From: Monoraphidium neglectum
Lineage: Eukaryota > Chlorophyta > Chlorophyceae > Sphaeropleales > Selenastraceae
DNA length: 13,688 bases
Assembly (NCBI RefSeq): GCF_000611645.1
Contig: NW_014012131.1
Coordinates: 1-13,688, forward strand
Direction: 5' to 3'
This document shows, in pieces, positions 1 to 7,918 of the stretch; the stretch's first letter is position 1; every line of letters starts with the position of its first letter. The notes under the pieces were generated by a model. That model saw only the letters and a list, made by a program, of their open reading frames with translations, had not been told where the DNA came from and ran no database searches. The translations under genes and the position numbers were made by a program.

Positions 1-219
1 GGGGAGGGCAGGGGTTTGTTGCGGGAGGGGCCTATGACACGAGGGGTGGTGGGGTGCGGCTGGCACGCTGCGACATGGCATTTGAGGGCGCGCAGACTCA
101 GCAGGCAGGCATCCCTTTTCCTTGGCTGGGATTCCAATTCTGCGGCGGAAGCACGAATGCTTGCCAACCAAGCGATGCGTCAAGCGGCCTTTGCACATGC
201 AGCCCCAGCTGTGGCGCAC

Positions 220-550
220 CTCCAGCATGATGCAGCAGTTGCTGCCCAGGGTGCTGAACACGCAGTCCAGGTGCATCCGATCCTGGGGACAGGTGGTGGG
301 AGCAGTAGCTGTTGCGCTGGCGGGCATGCGGTGCATCAACAAATCAGCACATATGTACATACTGCCATGCTGCAGCATAAGCCCGCAGGGCGCGGCGGCA
401 CGCGCTGTATTTGCATGCATATACATCTACATGCACACACACACACACGCACACACACACAAATATGCACACACACGCACACACACACAACTCTGCACAC
501 GCTCCCACGTTGGCGTTTGTGCATGTGCGCAGCCACATGCACAAATCACA

Positions 551-620
<70 letters not shown>

Positions 621-3600
621 CACCGCCTTCGCGTCAATCAGCCTCACAAGCGCACAGGTGCACGCAGACTCTGTGCTTATGTACACACGCAAACGCACCA
701 ACACCCGGACATATACACACACAAAAGCCTACGCACCTGGTTCTTGTCAAAGTCGTCCCTCACGACAGCAAAGCGCCGGGTGCCCAGCAGGTCCCGGTCC
801 ATCAGCTGCTGGCACGCCTCCATGTTGCTGTGGGGTTCGAGGGGGCGTGTTTACGCGCGCGCCCACGCATGCGCATTCGTCCCCAGTCGTCTCAACGTCA
901 ACAGAACGTGCGGCTGACCTGTAAGCCCCGACATTGTCCCCGCCAACTTCTTGCGAGCAGCTAACGCACGCGCCGCGTCACACGGGATTGGCTTTTCGCA
1001 ATGCCTGCAGGTCCAGCACGCCCGCACGCAGCACACCTCCTCGACTCCCACCGCCCACAGCTGAGCCGCTGCGAGCGGCGCGCACCTGCGCAGGCCGATG
1101 CCGACCATCGCCAGGTCCTGGCCCATTGGGAAGAAGTCGCCGCCCTCCAGGAACCCAGGAGCCTCGATCTCACCCACGATGGGCATGCCTGGGGGGAGGG
1201 GGCGCATGGGGGTGTCATCGACGGGGCGGAGCCGTGAAGGTTGCTGACTCCGGCGGCGCAGGGGTGGCGTGCGGCGGGTAGAAGCCGCTGTGCCAAGGAT
1301 GTTGGGGGTTGGACGTGCACGAATTCGCTCGTCGCGGCAATGACACGTGTTCATGCCTCTACCCTCCTCCTCCCCTTTGGGGCAAACACGGGGGATGGCT
1401 TCGCCCCCACCAACCCCACCAACCCAGGGGGGCCCACCGAGCTTGTTGAAGCAGAAGCGCATGAGCTGCACCTCCCGCTGGCGCTGTGCGCTGCGCAGGC
1501 AGCCCATGACGATGCCCTTGCAGGTGGTGATCTAAGGGGGGTACAGAGGGGCGAGGGCGCGCAGGTCAGGCATCGGCTGCAGCCACAGAAGCAGTTGATG
1601 CTCACCAGGCTCAAACGGGTTGAAAGAAACAAGGCCTTGTGCATCAAACAGCCGCAGTGCCCAGCGCACACGCGACACAATGGCGCCACCGCAGGGGTAG
1701 CGGGGGTAGGAGACGCGGCGCCGCGCCGCAGCGACACCTGCTGGTCCCTTGTGTAGACCAGGTTTGAGAGGGGCGCAAACGTGTAGGATGCCATGAAGCC
1801 CGTGTCGCGCCCCGAGGGCGTCAGCGCGACCGTGGGGTTGATGAGGATTATGTCAATCAGCTGGGCAATGCTCATGTGCTCGACGACCTGGGGGGCGGGG
1901 CGGGGGGGCGGGGCGCACAGGGCGGTCACGAGTTGGTGGGCGGCGGTGCTTGAGAGGCGTGAGGGGAGCCCCTGACGCCTCTCAAAGCTGGCACCGATGC
2001 GAAACCAGGTGCGGGGCTCAAACAAGGACGCAAGCCGTGAGGGCCTACAGGCCCTCCAACCACAGGATTGACGAGCCCGCCTGCCCTTGGGGCATGGGCA
2101 GCGTGGCTGTAGTGGCGCCCTCACCTCCCTCTTGTAGTCGTCTGTCAAGTAGAAGCGGTCCTTCTCGGCAATGTCCTCAGCGGTGAAGCCCTCGGCGACC
2201 TTGGTTGATTCGGCAAGGGTGGGGACGGCGGCTGGGACTTGGGTGGCAGCGCGTGCCATGCTTGCGAGGCAAGCTGGGCTGATGTCGCGGGTTGCTGACG
2301 TACTGCCAAGGCCCAGGCCCAGCCCACAGGACTGCCAGCAGTGCTGATCTCGGGCCAGCTGCGGGGTGGCAGGGCCAGCAACCACCCGACCGCGTGGGGC
2401 GGTGGCAGCCGCATTTCCTCGGCTGCCAGCGGCTCAACCGGCAAACAGCCAAGGGGGCCGCCGCCGCCTCGGACAGCCAGCCGTGCCTGGCAGCTGCATC
2501 AGACGCCTAATACACACTGCACCTACCCCTCACCAGCTGAGAAAACCAGAGCCAGCACTCCCACAGCTGCGCACCCCTGGCCCCTCACCTTGTACTGGAG
2601 TGTCGACATGGCCAGGTTCTCCAGCGCCACGCGCGCCCCCATGTGCTCCTCCACGCCGTGAGCCAGGATCTCGCGCACTGTCAGCACGCGCACGCCGTGC
2701 TCGCGCAGCACCTGTGCGCGCGCGTGTGTGTGTGTGTGTGTGTGTGTGTGCGCATGCGTGTGCGTGCGTGCGTGCGTGTGTGTGTGTGTGTGTGTGTGTG
2801 TCTGTGTGCGTGCGTATGTGCGCGTGTGTGTGCCCGCATGTGCGCAGGCATATGCGCACACACATGCGCGCCCGTAGGCGAGCGTTGCGCGTTCAAGCAG
2901 CATTTTGCATGCGCACGTTGCGCACATTGTGCCCGAAACCTCGCGACGAGCCCGGCAGGGCGCGGCTGCAGCAGCACCAGGGGCCAGGGCCTGTGCCTCG
3001 GCACATAATTATCTCCTGCGCTCGCCTGTCTGAAGTTTGCGTGGTGGGCCTTGGCGCTCTCGATGTTGACCGGGCGCTCAAAAAGGGAGCCGCGGGGGTG
3101 CAGGCCGCCCATCATCAGGGAAGACCCCTCGGGCTCACACACAATGACGACCTGCGCCACACATAATGGGCAGGGGCAGACGCAAGGGGTGCAGTTTCAA
3201 GGGTGCTGGGCCCGTTTGCACCCTGCGTCACAGCACAACTGCTGTTTGGCGGTGCAAATGCGTGTTCGCCGACGCCGTCCTCAGTGCCGGCCCTGTTTGA
3301 ATTGCCCTGCCGCTTGCCCATTCCCCCTGTTCCCTCGCGGTCACCACACCTGCGCCGCGCTCCCTTTGATAGAGCGCCACGGGAGGGCGCAGCTCAGGAG
3401 CAGGCCCCGCCGCTGGGCTCCTGCCCAATGCAGGCATGCAGCCCAGCCCCCAGGGCGTGCAAACAAACAGCGTGCATGCAGCCGCCCTGCACGTCCTGGC
3501 CTTCCCAGCCCAAGCGGCGCCGCGCGGCCCACCTGCGCCATCTCGTCCTCGTCCTCCTGCACCGCGAGCAGCTCCCCGCCCAGCAGCCCCTGCTGCGCCG

Positions 3601-3862
3601 GCCGCGACACGTTGTGCTGCAGCGCCAGCGGCGTGCTCGGCTTGGGGCTCTTGACCGCTGCCTGCATCAGCACGGACTCACAGTCCAGGAAGGACTGCGC
3701 GTGGTTCATTTTGGCGTTCGCCGCCAACGCCGCCGCCGCGCCTCCCGCGGAGGGGATGTTGATGGGGGTGGCTGCGGCGTTGGCCGCGCCGCCGAGCGCA
3801 ATCGATTTTGGTGACTGCGACTTGCGGCCGCCCAGCGTCAGGCTCTCAATAATCGTCTCCAT
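220..3862 (-). CDS. ADI: Arginine deiminase, eukaryotic type, 3' end cut by window edge
   Basis: It hydrolyses L-arginine to citrulline and ammonia, the first step of the arginine deiminase pathway. Exons on the minus strand, in order: 3862-3533, 3151-3026, 2711-2589, 2199-2125, 1887-1738, 1531-1438, 1188-1086, 827-737 and 282-220, giving 385 codons in one frame. Diagnostic blocks are GGLHPRGSLFERP (exon 2), REILAHGVEEHM (exon 3), SNLVYTRDQQ (exon 5), IEAPGFLEGGDFF (exon 7) and DRMHLDCVF (exon 9). In the family the Asp of EGGD and the His and Asp of MHLD are catalytic; all are present. The nucleophilic Cys lies near the C-terminus, beyond the left edge. Exon 1 adds about 110 Ala/Ser-rich residues ahead of the catalytic fold. 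I cannot tell whether they form a targeting peptide. The start is the ATG at 3862. The intron after exon 2 appears to use a GC donor. Family assignment is firm; individual splice sites, especially exons 2 and 4, are inferred. Confidence 0.88.
431..490. repeat. Imperfect (AC)n microsatellite in arginine deiminase intron 8
   Basis: Alternating A/C with a few G and AAAT interruptions. It lies in the 454-base intron between exons 8 and 9 of the arginine deiminase gene, so in the gene sense it reads (GT)n. The His/Thr-rich and Cys/Val-rich reading frames across it are translations of the repeat. Confidence 0.95.
553..616. repeat. Perfect (CT)32 microsatellite in arginine deiminase intron 8
   Basis: Sixty-four bases of uninterrupted CT dinucleotides, followed by a short T run. 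In the gene sense it is (AG)32 inside the same intron as the (AC)n tract at 431-490, about 270 bases before the exon 9 acceptor. Confidence 0.97.
2712..3025 (-). other. Probable GC-AG intron 2 of the arginine deiminase gene
   Basis: The conserved block HHANFR in exon 2 is followed by CAG then GCGAGC, with no GT at the expected junction. Cutting at CAG|GCGAGC and joining to the acceptor CACAG|GTGCTG restores HHANFRQ-VLREHGVRVL in phase 0, which matches the spacing I expect for the family. The nearest in-phase GT donor, 24 bases further on (after the codons for GDNY), would add eight residues (ASAGDNY plus a junction change) in a conserved region. The GC donor is therefore preferred but not proven. 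Confidence 0.6.
2713..2833. repeat. Long (GT)n/(GC)n alternating purine-pyrimidine tract
   Basis: Positions 2713-2801 alternate pyrimidine and purine without a break for 89 bases. After one TC step, 2803-2833 continue the pattern. The tract is mostly TG with CG and one CA step. It lies in intron 2 of the arginine deiminase gene and runs right up to the 3' splice site of exon 3. Such tracts are the classic sequence type able to adopt left-handed Z-DNA. Confidence 0.95.
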
Positions 3863-3965
3863 GAGATAACCAAGGCCTCAAAATGCTCTGTGAAGGGTTG
3901 CGAATGGGGGTGCCGCGGTGATGAAGCCCGTCGCATGTGGCGGCTGCGTGCACATGCGCCACACC

Positions 3966-4035
3966 GCCATGCGCGCATGGCAATGCGCAATATTGCCGCG
4001 CCCGGTCTGCCCGTGCGGCACAGCGGCACGGGCAG
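3966..4035. repeat. Cluster of three palindromes upstream of arginine deiminase
   Basis: Within 70 bases there is a perfect 16-base palindrome, GCCATGCGCGCATGGC, at 3966-3981, then the 10-base palindrome GCAATATTGC at 3987-3996. A hairpin follows with perfect 10-base arms, CTGCCCGTGC at 4007-4016 and GCACGGGCAG at 4026-4035, around a 9-base loop. They lie 104-173 bases upstream of the deiminase ATG at 3862, in the promoter or 5' UTR. Function unknown. Confidence 0.75.
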
Positions 4036-4469
4036 CCGCTGCAACTATTAATCATCTCCTAACCTGAGGGCCTCCTACGCCGCCTTTCAGCCCTCCAGTT
4101 CCAGCGGCGTGATGCTACCGGCAGATCCCAGCTGAAAGAGAATGCGGCGCGCAGTTGCACGCCCGTAATCACCGATGTCGTTGGAAAGTACGAATCAATG
4201 AAGCTATCGGCAAATTTCGATTTTGGCGCAAGTGAGTTCGTGCCTGCGACACCCAAGACCCGCTCTTTGCTTGAATGCAATGGCAGCCACAATTGAATCT
4301 GATGCACTCCGTTTTTGCTCAGGTATACAGTTCCGGCCCCTCGCAACCACCTCATCACCACGGCCGTCGCTGACTCGCCCGCCTGTATGGGCGCATCACT
4401 GTCACAGTGCAGAAGGACGCGACTGTGCCGCGGTGCAGCCACCGGCTCCTCGCACTGAAGCTCAGCGCG

Positions 4470-4474
4470 TTACA
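4470..4474 (-). terminator. Candidate TGTAA poly(A) signal of DPH2
   Basis: TGTAA on the minus strand, 19 bases after the DPH2 stop codon. UGUAA is the usual poly(A) signal in chlorophyte algae. Its position would give an unusually short 3' UTR, so it may be chance. Confidence 0.3.
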
Positions 4475-4493
4475 CCTGAAGCATGTCATGCTG

Positions 4494-7085
4494 TCAATGT
4501 CCTGGCTCATCAACATACCCCGCGGCCCGCCCAGAGCGCCCTGGCAGAGCCAGCTCCGCTGCCTTGATGTCCGCCCCGGTCGCCGGTGTCTCCAGCCCCT
4601 GGAACGTCCGCGCCTTCGTGAGATACTCTGCAGCGCTGCGCGCCACCACCTGTCGCTGCCGTGGGTCCCCCGCTGCAGCCGCACTGCCAAGGTGCAGCCC
4701 GCCCGAAGCGACGAGCGCACCCCCTCCGGACACGCCCGCCCCGGCCCCATCCTCCTCTACGGGTCCCTCCCCCTGGCCGCCGCCGCCGCCGCTACCGCCG
4801 TCGCCACCAGCCCCCCTGTGCCAGCTCAACAGCTCCCCGTAATCGAGCCGGTAGCTTCCCAGTTCCAGCGGCTGCCCTGTAAGCGCGAGCAGCGCCTCGT
4901 GCGGCGTGATGATGGGCGCCAAAAACTCCTTCGAGTCCAGGATCAGCCCCTGGGGCTCCGCCACCATCACAAACACCTCGATCTCGGGGAAGTTTGCCAG
5001 CTTGGCGGGGCTGGGCTTGCCCATCAACAGCGTGTACGTCTTCTTGCCGGCCTGCGGGTGGTGGAGCAGCAGGTGGTGATGCTGCATGCATGGCCTGGGT
5101 GCGCGCCGTGGGCGTGCATGACGCCAAGGGCGGACGTGCGCTGCGCCGCCACCGCTGCCCCTGGCCGAGGCCGCCAGATGGCCCGCAAGCCTGCCCGCTT
5201 CGAAGCTCATCGGACTGTCCTACACAGCTGCATGCCCTCTGTGCTCTGACTCCCCCCTGGCTGCGATCGCTGCCTTGCAGCCACTGCGTTTCACCCTCAG
5301 CCCGCACGCCATGCCCACACACTTTCGCTCTGTCCACCTCCCACGACCCCCTTCCTCAACCTGCCCCCTCAAACCCCATCATCCAGCCCACCTGGCCGGC
5401 CAGCTTCCGCAGTGCCTCCAGGGCTTCCAGATATCCCGCCGCCCCAAGCGTCCCCACCAGCAGCCCGATGATGCTCGCGGCCCGCGCCTTCTCAACTAAA
5501 AAGTACCGCCGCCGCAGCAGCCGCGACAGGCTGTCGCTGAGGCCGGCCGTGGCCTTGAAGCCGTCTGCGGGGTCAATGCCCGCCCACGCGGCTGCGCTGT
5601 GGGTAAGCTGCAGGTGGGTCAGCGCGGGCCCAGAGGGGGGGCCGACCCAAATGATGCAGCGCGGGGTCGCTGTGCCTCCAGGGGGGGCGCACCAGATGAG
5701 GCCACCAAGTGGCGGCGGTGAATACCCGTTGCTACTGCTGCTGCCGCTGCCTCTGCTGCTGCTGGCCTCTGCCCCTGCGACGTAATCGTTTGCATCTCGG
5801 CTGCTGCTGCTGCTGCTGCTGCTCATCGCCCCAGCGGCCGCCTCGCAACGTCCGCCTGCTGCTGTGCTGCTGCAGGGCGGGTGCTGGGCCCCAGGTTCTT
5901 CCGTCGCTGCACCTGCTATGCCGGTCCCTTCAGCGCCCGCAACTGCGCCGGCGCCGCCGCAGCCAGCGCCCCTGCAGCAGCTGCCTCCGCCGCCTTCGCC
6001 CGCCACGGCGATCCCGCTTGTCGATGCTTTGGGTGGGTCCAGCAGCAGCGGCGCCACGTCTGCAAACTCCACCCTCAGCGGCCCCTAGTGGAGGAGGTGC
6101 GTGAGGGCACGCAGGACCGTTGTGGCCCAGCCTTCGACACTCCGGGCTCGGCAAGCAAACCACCCTCATTGGCGGACACAACACACAAGCCCGCAGGTGC
6201 CACCAAGCACGCACCTGATAAACCTCCAATAGCTGCCCCTTCAGCTGCTCGACCGCATGCACGTACAGCTGGTCATAAACCACCAGCGCCCAGTCGGCCA
6301 CACCACTGCTGCCCGCCCCCTCGCCAGCGCCCCCATCGCCAGCGCTGCCGTGCTCCCGCAGCGCCGCGGCGAGGTGCCCGCAGCACGCCGCAACGTCGAG
6401 TGGCGCGCGGGGCAGGACGCAGAGCGCCGGCGTGCGGGTGACCGGCGTGAGAGATGCGTGGCCAAAATGAACCTGGGTGGGCGTGCGAGGAGGCAACGGC
6501 GGGGGACGGGGGCATGCAACAGCGGCGTCGGGGCTTCAGTGGTGCATGCCACGCCAAGGTCAAGGTGCCGGCATTACCACAAATTTTCCAGGTCTTTCTA
6601 GCTCAACTGCCCTCAGCTGCTCAAAGGCACGCGGCACTGAAGTGCAATGCTTGCACAGAGCTGCGACGGAGCGCACCACGCAGTCTGCGTTGACATGCTG
6701 CGCCGCAACCTCGTCGATGCTGAGCGGGTTGTATGTAGTGTCTGCCAGCACATACACCTGCATCATATGATCCAGGAATAGAGGGTCCCTTATGCAACCT
6801 GTGCTGGTCGATCCCAGGGCCTGCGAGTGCAGGACTGCTGAGCAGCGATGGCGGCGGCTTCGGGCGGCGTACCGCACACGCTTCGCATGGGCCCGCAGCG
6901 CGGAGCGTCTGCAATGCTGGAGAGCCCACCTTTGCGTGGGAGCAGCCAGATAGCTCGTTCTGCAGGGCACGCGCCACGGCCGGTGCCTCCTCCAGCATGT
7001 CATCAGGAAACTGCAGCGTGACCCGCCGGTATCCGCGGTTCAAGACATATGCCACAACTTCGGCTAACTCCCACCGGTGTTCCAT
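4494..7085 (-). CDS. DPH2: Diphthamide biosynthesis protein 2 (DPH2)
   Basis: Partner of DPH1 in the cytosolic enzyme that starts diphthamide synthesis on a histidine of elongation factor 2, by transfer of a 3-amino-3-carboxypropyl group from S-adenosylmethionine. Exons: 7085-6930, 6757-6677, 6472-6215, 6084-5392 and 5051-4494; all junctions are phase 0 and give 581 residues, longer than typical DPH2 proteins (roughly 490-530). Family blocks in order: RRVTLQFPDDML (exon 1); YVLADTTY and DEVAAQHVNADCV (exon 2); VHFGHASLTP (exon 3); RRRYFLVEKARAASI and GLLVGTLGAAGYLEAL (exon 4); MGKPSPAKLANFPEIEVFV, LDSKEFLAPIITPHE and the C-terminal RTFQGLE (exon 5). The extra length is mainly Gly/Ala/Ser-rich sequence in exon 4 and a Gly-rich stretch in exon 5. 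Expected cluster cysteines are absent at all three sites. An in-frame TAG lies eight codons before the ATG, so a longer N-terminus would need another upstream exon. Confidence 0.92.
5801..5823. repeat. CTG/AGC triplet run coding poly-serine in DPH2 exon 4
   Basis: A short perfect CTG run; on the minus strand it reads AGC codons, giving eight serines after a Met in the low-complexity part of DPH2 exon 4. Further AGC-rich patches lie at about 5728-5763. Confidence 0.85.
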
Positions 7086-7918
7086 GCTTGATGCACCACC
7101 ACGGATCTACACTGTTATTGCTAGGTGACCACAGTGCCAATACAATGTGTGAATATGCATTTTTTCGAAATGTCGGAGTGGAGTTGCACACGATTATCAT
7201 ACCAGATCGCGTAACCCGGACTTCTCTCTGATGCGTCGTCACTAGGTGATCTCAGCAGCTCGTCCTTGTATTGATCACACCGTGATGCATTCATGTCTCT
7301 AGTAGTATCTCCCTCGCCGCCTCAGGCACTGCTGAACGAAAGGAAGCTAGCTTGGACCTGCCTGACAGCCTGAGCTACAGGTGCTCTACCAATGTGCTTT
7401 CACAGCTATGGCTTTGAGGTGTTGTCTGAAGCTTCTGTGTCAGTTGCCTTTTGATGGCGCATGCACCAGTGGTAGATGCAGTGGCGGACGTGCCGCCCCA
7501 GTGGACATGGTGGTTTGCCCTGGCGGCACAGCAACTGCATCAAGTTGTTCGCTGCCAGGCCAGTTGCCTGCAGCTCACTTGTGGTGGTGCAACTGATCGT
7601 CAGCTACCCCTCGCCTTTCTGCTAATTTGTAGGATCTTTGCGTGGGGATCAACCGGCACGCCCACCAACAGGAGCAGCAGGGATGGGCGCGGGACCTTCC
7701 ACACAGGCGGCGCCACAGGCGCTTGCCGTAGAATTCGACGTGAGCTGCCCGCAGCCGCGCTGCGTCGCCCCCGTCATGCCACCAGCGTGCACTTGAAGCC
7801 TTGAGGCTGCCACGTGCTGGGCAAGCACCACCAAATCGCCCTCAAGCCACGCCGCTGGTTTTGGGCATATGCTAATTACATCAATAAAGGCGCCTTTGCC
7901 CACCACCCCTGGTCTCAG
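7086..7918. promoter_or_regulatory. Divergent intergenic region between DPH2 and the CysQ-type gene
   Basis: DPH2 leaves to the left and the nucleotidase gene to the right, so 833 bases carry two promoters plus the missing first exon of the nucleotidase gene. Bases 7141-7200 are about 37% G+C by my count, well below the neighbouring exons, and include an A/T-rich stretch around 7150-7170 that could serve as a core promoter. CTAGGTGA occurs twice in direct orientation, at 7121-7128 and 7242-7249. The inverted repeat CACTGT/ACAGTG brackets the first copy. Several ATG-led frames exist from 7293, 7408 and 7454, but none shows a family motif and none can be tied to exon 2 with confidence. Confidence 0.5.

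Larger units (their letters stand above)
3863..4493. promoter_or_regulatory. Intergenic region: arginine deiminase 5' region and DPH2 3' flank
   Basis: This 631-base gap lies between the arginine deiminase start codon and the DPH2 stop codon, both on the minus strand. It must hold the promoter and 5' UTR of the deiminase gene and the end of the DPH2 transcript. I see no convincing TATA box. A minus-strand open frame at 4442-4059 starts only with GTG, shows no family motif and is not called. Distinct features are the palindromes at 3966-4035 and a TGTAA on the minus strand at 4474-4470. Confidence 0.55.

Noticed and set aside
336..917. Several overlapping open frames rich in His-Thr, Ser-Leu or Cys-Val on both strands
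   Set aside because: They are translations of the (AC)n and (CT)n microsatellites inside an arginine deiminase intron.
1351..2385. 344-residue minus-strand continuous frame that might be taken as one exon
   Set aside because: It contains arginine deiminase exons 4 and 5 separated by low-complexity intron sequence with good GTG...AG borders; the conserved blocks join only if those introns are removed.
2523..3166. His-Thr and Cys-Val-rich frames across the GT tract
   Set aside because: Repeat translation; only 2589-2711 and 3026-3151 on the minus strand carry real family motifs.
4059..4442. 127-residue minus-strand frame in the gap before the arginine deiminase gene
   Set aside because: No ATG start, no family resemblance and an Arg-rich low-complexity end; more likely DPH2 3' flank.
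5709..6441. Plus-strand Cys- and Pro-rich frames
   Set aside because: They are antisense to DPH2 exons 3 and 4, whose conserved blocks are unmistakable.
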